A stretch of DNA of 37,685 nt from JBBQHX01 sp038324385 (GTDB lineage Bacteria; Gemmatimonadota; Gemmatimonadetes; Gemmatimonadales; Gemmatimonadaceae): assembly GCA_038324385.1 (NCBI GenBank), contig JBBQHX010000006.1, positions 1 through 37,685 of the forward strand, written 5' to 3'. The position numbers and the translations under genes are program-made. The notes beneath the pieces were generated by a model, which worked only from the letters and a program-made list of their open reading frames with translations, made no database searches and was not told the DNA's origin. Below, in pieces: positions 7,675 to 15,361 of the stretch. The first letter of the stretch is position 1; every line of letters begins with the position of its first letter.

Positions 7675-8718
7675 TCAGTCCTGCGGGCCGCGGATGTTCT
7701 GGCCGCCGGCGATGATCACGAACTCATCGCGACGGTTGCGCTGGTAGCAGGCCTCTGTGGTCTCGGTGCAGACCAGGCGCTCTTCACCGGCGCTGGTAAT
7801 CTCGATCCGGCTTTCGGCGATGCCGCGCTGCACGAGCCAGCGGCGGGCTGCGTCGGCACGACGCTCACCAAGGGCGAGGTTGTACTCGTCCGAGCCACGG
7901 GGATCCGTGTGACCCTCGATGCGGATGCGCATATTCGGGTTGGCCTGGAAGATCGGCAGCTTCTGCTCGAGCGCCGCGGCAGCATCCGGACGGATGTTGA
8001 AGCGATCGAAGTCGAACAGAATCGGCATCTGCATCGTGGTGCGCGCGCGGTTGGCCGCGTCGATGCTGTCCTGGTTCACCATCGGCGCGGGGGCCGGGGC
8101 GGGCGCAGGGGCCGGAGCGGGAGCAGGCGCCGGTGCCGGAGCCATGATGGGCGGCGGTGCCATCATCGGTGCGGCGCCGCGACGCTTCCACTGATAGCTC
8201 AAGCCAGCGCGCAGCGTGAGGTGAGTGCCAACGCTATCGGTCAACTGCGCCGCCGGCGACGGGAAGTAGTCGACGAGACCGTCGAAGCGCAGCGACCAGT
8301 TGGGGTTGAGGTTGAAGCGCAGGCCGACGAGCCCGTTGACGCCATCCTCGTACTCGTTCTGGGTCGTGTCGCCGATGTAGCCGGCGTTGACGTAGCCGGC
8401 GCCGATGAGGAGCTGGATCCGCTCGCTCAACGGCAGGTTGTACGTCAGGCGGGCGTAGATCGGACGGAACGTGTCCGCACCGCCTACCGCGTTGTCGATC
8501 GAGGCGAACGAGATGTCCCCCTCGGCGGCGAGGTTCCGGAAGATCCAGAGCCCAGCGCGGCCACCGAAGCCGAACGCGTCGTCGGTGCCATAGTCGGAGT
8601 CGAACTTGTGATACGCGCCGAAGCCACCGAGCTCGATCGAGCCGGCGCGCTGTGCTTCAACGGTACCCGACACTGCCACGCTCAGCGCGAGTGCGAGTGC
8701 GAACGGAGTCTTGCGCAT
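7675..8718 (-). CDS. OmpA-family outer-membrane protein, beta-barrel plus peptidoglycan-binding domain
   Basis: This 347-aa envelope protein probably anchors the outer membrane to peptidoglycan. A signal peptide covers residues 1-22 (cleavage after VEA). An eight-strand-like barrel region with many aromatic/Gly alternations spans about 25-170. A Pro-Ala repeat linker lies around 180-212. The OmpA/Pal domain starts near 231: FDFDRFNIRP, the EGHTDPRGS turn near 268-276, and YNLALGERRADA near 279-290, whose conserved Asp and Arg contact diaminopimelate in the family. Two Cys in the last domain (VCTETTEACY) could form a disulfide. GAGGAAGG immediately before the ATG is a good ribosome site. It ends at a strong palindromic terminator and diverges from the SusC gene across 614 bp. 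Confidence 0.92.
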   Translation of the reverse strand: MRKTPFALALALSVAVSGTVEAQRAGSIELGGFGAYHKFDSDYGTDDAFGFGGRAGLWIFRNLAAEGDISFASIDNAVGGADTFRPIYARLTYNLPLSERIQLLIGAGYVNAGYIGDTTQNEYEDGVNGLVGLRFNLNPNWSLRFDGLVDYFPSPAAQLTDSVGTHLTLRAGLSYQWKRRGAAPMMAPPPIMAPAPAPAPAPAPAPAPAPAPMVNQDSIDAANRARTTMQMPILFDFDRFNIRPDAAAALEQKLPIFQANPNMRIRIEGHTDPRGSDEYNLALGERRADAARRWLVQRGIAESRIEITSAGEERLVCTETTEACYQRNRRDEFVIIAGGQNIRGPQD

Positions 8719-9332
8719 GCCTTCCTCAAGGTTGACGGATGTAGTCGTACTCCCGGCCAGTCAGTGCTCACCACGCGAATCATGTATCCGCGGGTGCGGC
8801 GTGCCGGGGCGGTGCTGCAGGGAGCAAGCCGCAGGCCATGGCCAAACGGAGGGGAACATCCGAATACGGATCATTCTCCCCCACCTGTGACGCACTTTCG
8901 CGGCATTCGCCACGGTCGGGCGCAGCCGTCGCGCGGTGCGCCGCCCCTCGCCAACACGCGTCACGGCCACCGACGGCACCGCCGCCGACAGCCGATCCAT
9001 GGGCCGCGAGGCGATCCTCACAACCCGCGCGACGGTAGCAACATGCGCTATCCGCGCCAATCGCGGAAGAGCCCACCGCTCAACTCACCCTCGACCCTCG
9101 CAGAGCCGCACTCGTGTGGCGCCTCTGGGGACACCCCGCCGGGGACTCTCTCCATTCCGTCTCCATCCTATTAAAAGGGACCTGCGGATGTCACCGGACC
9201 GGGGCCACGCCGCAGCACGCGGGGACGAACCGCACTGGGGACGTTGACAACCGCATTGCAATCTGTAATCATCGCTGCCCGTGCTTCACGAGAAGCATTT
9301 GTATTACCTCATTCGCCCTCGGCGGAGATTGT
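8719..9332. other. 614-bp divergent intergenic region
   Basis: This gap separates the OmpA gene (minus) from the SusC-like gene (plus) and must carry both promoters. Several frames are open here, but none has a ribosome site, family motifs or a coherent protein composition, so I call no gene. It is slightly less GC-rich in 9160-9330 than its surroundings, as expected for a promoter region. A TTGACA hexamer at 9244-9249 is the best promoter-like element. Confidence 0.5.
9244..9269 (+). promoter_or_regulatory. Weak promoter candidate for the SusC/SusD operon
   Basis: TTGACA at 9244-9249 is a perfect -35 hexamer, and TGTAAT at 9264-9269 matches the -10 consensus at five of six positions. The spacer is only 14 nt, shorter than the usual 16-18, so the pair may not act together. 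It lies 64 nt before the chosen GTG start. Confidence 0.25.
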
Positions 9333-12300
9333 GTGAAGACAGCGTGGGTTCTTCTTCCCATTGCGGTGGCGTTCTGTGCACCTGCAACGGCAACCGCACA
9401 GGTACGGACAGTGACCGGCCAGGTCACCAACGTGCAGACCCGTGAACCGATTCCCGACGTAACGGTCTCGGTGGTTGGCGGTGCCGGCATCGCTCGAACC
9501 GACACCCGCGGCCAGTTCCGGCTCACCATTCCACCCGGCGTCCAGACCATCGCCGCGCGCTCGATCGGCTACAAGCGCGCGACGCAGACGGTTCAGCCCG
9601 GCGAATCGCTGGTCAACTTCGCGCTCGAACGCGATGTGCTGCAACTCGAAGGCGTCGTGGTCACCGGTGTCGCGACGACGCTCGATCGTCGGAACGCGAC
9701 CACGGCGATCGCCCAGGTCCAGGCATCCGACCTCGTGCGCGCCCCGGCGGCGTCGCTCGAGAGCGCGTTGCAGGGCAAGGTCGTCGGTGCGACGATCAAC
9801 ATGAACTCCGGCGCTCCGGGCGGCGGCGGACAGATCCAGATCCGCGGCGCGACGTCGATCCTGGCGCAGGGCGACCCGCTCTACGTCATCGACGGCGTCA
9901 TCGTCTCGAACATCAGCCGCTCGTCCGGGTTGAACTCGGTCACCGGTGCGTCAAACCGGAGGGCGAACTTCGGCTCAACGCAGGACAACGTCGTCAACCG
10001 TCTCGCCGACCTCAATCCGAATGAGATCGAGAGCATCGAGGTGCTGAAGTCGGCCGCCGCGACCGCCATCTACGGCTCGCGCGCGACCAACGGCGTGGTC
10101 GTGATCCGGACCAAGCGCGGCCAGGCCGGCGCGCCGCGCTTCACACTGACCCAGCGCGTCGGGACGCAGGAGCCGCTACGCCTCCTCGGCTCGCGCCAGT
10201 ACAACACCGTTGAGGACGCGCTCAAGGGCGTGTCGTCGGCCGCCGACAGCGCGACAGTCCGCCAGATCGTCGGCACCGGCCCGGTGCAGCGGCAGGACTA
10301 CCAGAAGCAACTCTACAGCAACACGTCGCCGTCCTACGAGACGATCATCAGCGCCTCGGGCGGCAGCGACGCCACGCGCTACTTCGTCGGTGGCACGTAC
10401 AAGAAGGAAGAGGGCGCGCAGATCAACACCGGCGCCCGGCTCCAGACGCTACGCATCAACCTCGATCAGGACATCGGGGAGAAGGTCTCGGTCAGCGTCG
10501 GCGCCAACGTCACCCGCAACACGCTCAACCGTGGCCTGTCGAACAACGACAACACGGGCACCAGCCCGATGTACCTGTTCGGCTACATCCCGGCCATTCT
10601 CGATCTGCGTCAGCGCGACGAGTCGGGCAACTTCGTGGTCCAGCCGTTCAACGGCGGCGGCGCGAACACGTCCAATCCGTTCCAGACGCTCGAGTTTCTC
10701 AAGTCGACGGAGGACGTCACCCGTCAGCTAGGCAGCATCAACGCGACGTACACGCCGATCGAGACCGGGGTCAACCGCCTCGCCATCAACGGCCTGTTCG
10801 GCTTTGACCGGTTCACGCAGTCGGGCGACATCTACGCTCCGCCCTTCCTGCAGTTCGAGCCCGGCGACGGGCTACCCGGCACGGCCGTGCAGTCGACGAT
10901 TCGCGGCAACAACGTGAACGCGTCGCTCAACGCCATCTACACTTTCTCGCCGATCAGCCTCCCGTTCACGTCGACGACGTCGGCCGGACTGGTTTACGAG
11001 GAGCAGGGCGATCACGCACTCTACCAGCGCGGCCAGGGACTCTTGCCGGGCGTGCCGAACACGGCCACCGCCGGCCAGCAGGACTTCGCCGAAAACCGCC
11101 TGCTGTTCCGCGATCAGGCGATCTACGTCAATCAGGAAGTGCTCGCGTTCAGCGATCGGCTCTCGCTCTCGGCCGGCGTTCGTGCCGACCGCTCGAGCGC
11201 CAACGGCGACCGTGAGAAGTACTACGTGTTCCCGCGTGCCTCGGCCTCGTACATCTTCCAGGACCTGCTGCCGCGGGTCGACGAGATCAAGCTGCGCGCC
11301 GGTTATGGCGAGACGGGCAACCGCCCGCGCTACGGCGATCGCGACGTCCTGCTCGCCAGTGGCGGCGTGCTCGGCGGCCGCACGACGCTCATCCGCAACG
11401 GAACGGTTGGCAATCCGGACATTCGTCCGGAAACGCTGCAGGAGTACGAGTTCGGCTTCGACGTCTCGGCGCTGGCCCAGCGTGCGTCCGGTGAGTTCAC
11501 ATTCTACAACCGGACGATCAACGACTTCCTGCTCAATCCGTCGGTCGCACCGAGCTCGGGGTACAACAACCTCGTGATCAATGCCGGCGAGTTCCAGGTC
11601 CGTGGGTACGAAGCGGCCGTGAACTTCATCCCGGTGCGGTCGGGCAACTTCGACTGGACGTCGCGCATCGCGTATCAGAGCAACGTTCAGAAGATCACCG
11701 ACCTGCCGTCGAACGTTCCTCCGTTCCCTGCTGCTGGTTCGTTCGGCGCGGCGTACGGACGTAACTACATCATCAACAACAGCAAGGTCTCCTCGATCTG
11801 GGGCAATGCGCCGGTCGAGCTGGACGCATCGGGCACGCCCGTGCGCATCCTGCCGATGGGCTACTACCTGCAGCCCCAGGCCGGTATCACGGTCGTCGCG
11901 CGCGATACGATCATCGGCGACGCGAACCCCGACTTCCAGATGGGGTTCACGAACACCTTCAGCATGGGGCGCATCAACCTCAGCTTCCTCGTCGATTGGC
12001 GTCAGGGCGGCGACATCGCCAACATGACGAACAATCTCTGGGACGAGGGACTGCAGTCGCGCGACTTCGATGATCCATCGCCGATCGCCGGCGTTCCGCT
12101 TGGCGAGTATCGCTACGGCTCCTGGAATTCGGGCCGAGACACCCGGGTCTACATCCAGGACGGCACGTACGTGAAGCTGCGTGAAGTGGCGATCGGCTAC
12201 GACGTTTCGACCGAGCTGGTCAACCGGCTCGTTCCGCAGGTGACGTCGATGCGCGTGCAGCTACTTGGCCGCAACCTGGCGATGTGGACCGACTACTGGG

Positions 12301-12413
12301 GACTGGACCCGGAGTTCAACAACTTCGGCAACACGAACCTGAACCGGTTCATCGATCTCGCGCCGTACCCGCCTACGCGTCAGTTCTTCCTCAGCTTCGA
12401 TCTGGGGTTCTAG
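9333..12413 (+). CDS. SusC/RagA-type TonB-linked outer-membrane receptor
   Basis: This 1026-aa receptor probably imports a nutrient across the outer membrane together with the SusD-like lipoprotein encoded next. GTG 9333 is chosen because GGAG lies just before it and it opens directly into a signal peptide (VKTAWVLLPIAVAF, cleavage near TAQ); the frame is open upstream but without coding character. A carboxypeptidase-regulatory-like fold follows (VTGQVTNVQTREPIPDVTV), then the plug with LQGKVVGATI, QIQIRGATS and PLYVIDGVIV, which are family hallmarks, and a 22-strand-type barrel ending FFLSFDLGF with the terminal aromatic. No glycosidase, protease or regulator sits in the operon, so the substrate is unknown. 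Calling it a glycan system would go beyond the sequence. Confidence 0.93.
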   Translation: MKTAWVLLPIAVAFCAPATATAQVRTVTGQVTNVQTREPIPDVTVSVVGGAGIARTDTRGQFRLTIPPGVQTIAARSIGYKRATQTVQPGESLVNFALERDVLQLEGVVVTGVATTLDRRNATTAIAQVQASDLVRAPAASLESALQGKVVGATINMNSGAPGGGGQIQIRGATSILAQGDPLYVIDGVIVSNISRSSGLNSVTGASNRRANFGSTQDNVVNRLADLNPNEIESIEVLKSAAATAIYGSRATNGVVVIRTKRGQAGAPRFTLTQRVGTQEPLRLLGSRQYNTVEDALKGVSSAADSATVRQIVGTGPVQRQDYQKQLYSNTSPSYETIISASGGSDATRYFVGGTYKKEEGAQINTGARLQTLRINLDQDIGEKVSVSVGANVTRNTLNRGLSNNDNTGTSPMYLFGYIPAILDLRQRDESGNFVVQPFNGGGANTSNPFQTLEFLKSTEDVTRQLGSINATYTPIETGVNRLAINGLFGFDRFTQSGDIYAPPFLQFEPGDGLPGTAVQSTIRGNNVNASLNAIYTFSPISLPFTSTTSAGLVYEEQGDHALYQRGQGLLPGVPNTATAGQQDFAENRLLFRDQAIYVNQEVLAFSDRLSLSAGVRADRSSANGDREKYYVFPRASASYIFQDLLPRVDEIKLRAGYGETGNRPRYGDRDVLLASGGVLGGRTTLIRNGTVGNPDIRPETLQEYEFGFDVSALAQRASGEFTFYNRTINDFLLNPSVAPSSGYNNLVINAGEFQVRGYEAAVNFIPVRSGNFDWTSRIAYQSNVQKITDLPSNVPPFPAAGSFGAAYGRNYIINNSKVSSIWGNAPVELDASGTPVRILPMGYYLQPQAGITVVARDTIIGDANPDFQMGFTNTFSMGRINLSFLVDWRQGGDIANMTNNLWDEGLQSRDFDDPSPIAGVPLGEYRYGSWNSGRDTRVYIQDGTYVKLREVAIGYDVSTELVNRLVPQVTSMRVQLLGRNLAMWTDYWGLDPEFNNFGNTNLNRFIDLAPYPPTRQFFLSFDLGF

Positions 12414-12416
12414 ACC

Positions 12417-13844
12417 ATGCCAGAATCCCATATTCCAACCCACTGGCTACCCATGCCTTCGATGTCTCGCGCGATCACCCGTGTCGCGGCCGGTCTGGCG
12501 GTGTTCGCCCTCGCGGGGTGTAACGCCGATCGGCTGAACGTTCCGAACTTCAACAGCCCAGGCACCGAAGCCGCGACGCGTGATGCGCGTTCGGCCGTGG
12601 TGTTCCAGGTCAACGGCATCCTCGACGCCGCGCGTGCCCAGCAGCCCGGTTACATCTCGGGCGTGGGCATCATTGGGCGTGAGAGCTTCAACTACACGCC
12701 GCAGGAGGGACGCAACACGTCGGGGTATCTGATCGATCCCGACAACCCGACGAGCTTCAGCGCCGGCGTCTCGTTCGCCGCTCGCTATGCGAACGCGCGC
12801 AACATCTACAACCTGCTCGCGGTCGCCGAAGGGGCGCCCGGCCTGACCGCTGCGGAGAAGGCGGGGATCCGCGGTTTCGGCCGCACGATGCTCGCGCTCG
12901 AATATCACTACGTCATCGCGACGCGTGATCAGCTCGGGATGCCGGTGGAACTGTCCGACGATCCGTCGGCCATCTTTCCGTTCGTCTCGCGGGATTCGGC
13001 CTACAAGTTCATCAAGGCCGAGCTGAATGGCGCGCGGACCGATCTGCAGGCGGCAGGGGCAACCTTCCCGTTCACGCTGACGGCCGGGTTCACGGGGTTC
13101 AGCACCCCGGCGACGTTCGTGCAGTTCAACCGCGCGCTGCTTGCCCGCGTCGAGGTGTACCACGCCACGGCCGGGTGCGGGACGCCATGCTACACGAGCG
13201 CGCTGGCCGCGCTCGGCGAGTCGTTCATCAACGCGAGCGGCGACCTGTCCAACGGCGTGTACCACGTCTACGCGATCGCTCCGGAATCGCCGAACACGAT
13301 CAACAGCACGACCAACCGCGACGTACTCGCCCACCCGTCGATCCGGACGGACCTGGCGGCGGGCGACGTACGCTACGCTGCCAAGATTGCGCCGATCGCT
13401 GCGCCGCGTCCGCCTGGTGGTGGTGTCGCGGGCATCACGACGGATCTCGGATTCATCCGCTACCCGGCGCAGACGTCGCCGATTCCGATCATCCGCAACG
13501 AGGAGTTGATCCTCCTCCGCGCGGAGGCCCGTTACTTCACGGGGGACGTGGCGGGGGCACTGGCCGACCTGAATGTCGTTCGCACTCGCTCGGGGTCGCT
13601 GCCTGCGGGCGGAGCGTTCACGTCAGCGGACAACTTCATCGATCGCCTGCTCTACGAGCGTCGCTATTCGCTCTTGCTCGAAGGCCATCGGTGGTTCGAC
13701 GTTCGCCGCCTCGGCCGCCTGAGCTCGCTGCCGCTGGATCACCCGTCGCACACGCGCGCGGCGAACTTCGTGATTCCGCAGGGCGAGTGTCAGGTTCGCA
13801 AAAATACCGGCAACAGCGCGCTGTTCGGCCCTGGCTGCCCCTGA
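12417..13844 (+). CDS. SusD/RagB-type outer-membrane nutrient-binding lipoprotein
   Basis: This 475-aa lipoprotein partners the SusC-like receptor. The lipobox FALAGC near residues 30-35 puts it on the outer-membrane surface. The body is helical and TPR-like (ARNIYNLLAVAEGAPG; the helix FGRTMLALEYHYV). The C-terminal part has IRNEELILLRAEARYFTG and LLYERRYSLLLEGHRWFDVRR, which are the conserved SusD family motifs. The first ATG is 3 nt after the SusC stop, which suits coupled translation; ATG 12453 or 12462 would give a more normal signal peptide of 20-23 residues and is a fair alternative. The gene ends at a 19-bp hairpin. Ligand unknown. Confidence 0.92.
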   Translation: MPESHIPTHWLPMPSMSRAITRVAAGLAVFALAGCNADRLNVPNFNSPGTEAATRDARSAVVFQVNGILDAARAQQPGYISGVGIIGRESFNYTPQEGRNTSGYLIDPDNPTSFSAGVSFAARYANARNIYNLLAVAEGAPGLTAAEKAGIRGFGRTMLALEYHYVIATRDQLGMPVELSDDPSAIFPFVSRDSAYKFIKAELNGARTDLQAAGATFPFTLTAGFTGFSTPATFVQFNRALLARVEVYHATAGCGTPCYTSALAALGESFINASGDLSNGVYHVYAIAPESPNTINSTTNRDVLAHPSIRTDLAAGDVRYAAKIAPIAAPRPPGGGVAGITTDLGFIRYPAQTSPIPIIRNEELILLRAEARYFTGDVAGALADLNVVRTRSGSLPAGGAFTSADNFIDRLLYERRYSLLLEGHRWFDVRRLGRLSSLPLDHPSHTRAANFVIPQGECQVRKNTGNSALFGPGCP

Positions 13845-13878
13845 TCGAGAGGGCCAGGCCATTCGGATGACCTGAGCG

Positions 13879-13919
13879 ACGATGCCCCCGGCGACCAGAG
13901 TGGTTGCCGGGGGCATCGT
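13879..13919 (+). terminator. 19-bp hairpin terminator after the SusC/SusD operon
   Basis: Bases 13879-13897 pair with 13901-13919 at all 19 positions (one G-T) around the loop GAG, starting 35 nt after the SusD stop. There is no T-tract. The following VOC gene is in the same direction and begins 105 nt later, so it may have its own promoter. Confidence 0.8.
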
Positions 13920-14023
13920 GTGCCATACGGTCCGATCCAGCCGTCCGTCGTTCCGCAGTGGGCCGTTTGACGCGGGCACCGACGCGACGCACTGTCGTAC
14001 CCACCACCCGAGCCACCACACCC

Positions 14024-14407
14024 GTGACAGAATCCACCGCCCCGCTCCACGCCGCCGAACACGATCGACGCATCGACTACGTGGAGTTGGCAACCACGGA
14101 TATCGCCGCCACCCGCACGTTCTACGAGGCCGCGTTCGGATGGCGATTCACCGACTACGGCCCGGAGTACACGAGCTTCGAGGATGGGCGCCTGTCGGGC
14201 GGGTTCGCGAAAGCCGATGCAGTCCGAGCGGGCGGGGTGCTTCTGGTCGTGTTCGCGGTCGATCTGGGCGACGCGGAGGCACGAGTGCGCGCGGCGGGCG
14301 GCACGATCGTCCAGCCCACCTTCGAATTTCCAGGCGGCTGGCGGTTCCACTTCGCCGACCCGGCTGGCAACGAGCTGGCGGTCTGGTCGGACCGCGCGCC
14401 GGGCTGA
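14024..14407 (+). CDS. VOC-superfamily protein (glyoxalase/bleomycin-resistance-like)
   Basis: This small cytoplasmic protein of 127 aa has a vicinal-oxygen-chelate fold. IDYVELATTDIAATRTFY is the opening strand-helix, AFGWRFTDYGPEYTSF follows, and the second half contains the strand VLLVVFAVDL, the helix AEARVRAAGG and the closing segment FHFADPAGNELAVW. The pattern matches the lactoylglutathione-lyase-like single-domain group of about 125 residues. The first metal ligand, usually His in this position, appears to be replaced by Tyr-Val-Glu, so metal use is doubtful. GTG 14024 gives a family-length protein; the frame is open to 13904, but that part overlaps the SusD terminator hairpin and is Arg/Pro-rich. 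Substrate unknown. Confidence 0.8.
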   Translation: MTESTAPLHAAEHDRRIDYVELATTDIAATRTFYEAAFGWRFTDYGPEYTSFEDGRLSGGFAKADAVRAGGVLLVVFAVDLGDAEARVRAAGGTIVQPTFEFPGGWRFHFADPAGNELAVWSDRAPG

Positions 14408-14418
14408 GCCGGGTCTGA

Positions 14419-14447
14419 CCATCCCGCGTCGCCTGACGCGGGGGTGG
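14419..14447. terminator. Hairpin between convergent VOC and DUF5715-like genes
   Basis: Bases 14419-14430 pair with 14435-14447 (eight perfect inner pairs, then four more with one bulged G and one G-T pair) around the loop GCCT. It lies 11 nt past the VOC stop and ends next to the TAA of the minus-strand gene, so it can serve both. Confidence 0.65.
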
Positions 14448-14448
14448 G

Positions 14449-15237
14449 TTAAACGCCGCGCGCCGGGACGACGAGCGCCTGGCCCGGGCGGATCGTCGAG
14501 GTGCGCATCGAGTTCAGCGCGCGCAGCCGGGCGACCGACGTGCCGTGTCGACGCGCGATGCCCCAGAGCGTGTCGCCCCGTCGCACCTGGTAGCGGCGCG
14601 TCGCGGCCGACACCGTCGCGGCGGTCCGCCCGCTGGCGGTGGGGCGGTTGCTCGTCGCGATCACCTGCTTCGTGCGCCCTTCGATGTAGTCGGCGTACGG
14701 ACCCGGGTAGACCGCGACGTGGAAGTGGGGCGGCCGGAACTCCTCGGTCGCCGAGATCAGCCCCTGTCGGTCGAGCGAGACGAGCGTGGCGCGGAGCCAC
14801 GTCAGGCACTTTCCGCTGGGCTTTCGGAAGTCGAGCGCCATTCCCGTGGGATGGACCGAGCGGTCGCTGGCGTTCATCGGCTGTGCGTTGATCGGCCGGA
14901 CCGCGCTGGTGACGACGAGGCGCTCGCCACACGCCGAGCGATACTGGGCCGCCAGGCGGTCGACGAACGTCTTGACGGCGGGCTGGACGTATGGCCACCG
15001 CACGCCGGTGTTGACGGCGTAGTTCGCGTTGGACTCCAGCCGCACGAGCTGTCCCGACTGCGTTCCGTTCCGGATCGCCGTGGGCGTCCGGTAGAAATCG
15101 TAGCCGGCACGGACGGCGTGGTTGTGCACCCGCTGCACCTTGACGCGCGACCCCCGCAGGGACTGCGCGTCGCTCGTGGCACTGGCGATCGGCAGCAGCA
15201 ACGCGCCGAGGAGCAGGGGGTGGAACAGGTACGTCAT
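14449..15237 (-). CDS. DUF5715/M15-like putative peptidoglycan peptidase with C-terminal LysM
   Basis: This 262-aa exported protein has a hydrophobic signal peptide (LFHPLLLGALLLPIASA, cleavage near SDAQ). The central domain has the zinc-site layout of M15-type D-Ala-D-Ala peptidases: SAVRP, then SVHPTGMALDF supplying His and Asp, then PPHFHVAVYP supplying the last His. The final 45 residues are a LysM repeat (YQVRRGDTLWGIARRHG to IRPGQALVVP) for peptidoglycan binding. I read it as a wall-bound peptidase of the family annotated DUF5715; activity is inferred from the motifs. ATG 15237 is preferred to the TTG two codons upstream. It lies 124 nt downstream of the UPF0182 gene on the same strand. 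Confidence 0.8.
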   Translation of the reverse strand: MTYLFHPLLLGALLLPIASATSDAQSLRGSRVKVQRVHNHAVRAGYDFYRTPTAIRNGTQSGQLVRLESNANYAVNTGVRWPYVQPAVKTFVDRLAAQYRSACGERLVVTSAVRPINAQPMNASDRSVHPTGMALDFRKPSGKCLTWLRATLVSLDRQGLISATEEFRPPHFHVAVYPGPYADYIEGRTKQVIATSNRPTASGRTAATVSAATRRYQVRRGDTLWGIARRHGTSVARLRALNSMRTSTIRPGQALVVPARGV

Positions 15238-15361
15238 TGGCAACCGAGGCTACGTGGCGCGGAGGCCTTGGGAAAGGATCGCCGGCGAACGCTCGACGTA
15301 GAAAGGTGACGCACGGGGCCGGGCGATCGCCACGGCCCTCACGGTAGCGCGATGGCCGGCG

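Noticed and set aside
8090..8160. Tandem repeat in the OmpA gene as a separate element
   Set aside because: It encodes the Pro-Ala linker between barrel and peptidoglycan-binding domain, a common feature of this protein type.
7609..9174. A 521-codon plus-strand open frame across the OmpA gene and the following gap
   Set aside because: It begins inside the OmpA terminator and is antisense to conserved OmpA motifs. The part beyond 8719 is His/Arg/Pro-rich and not protein-like.
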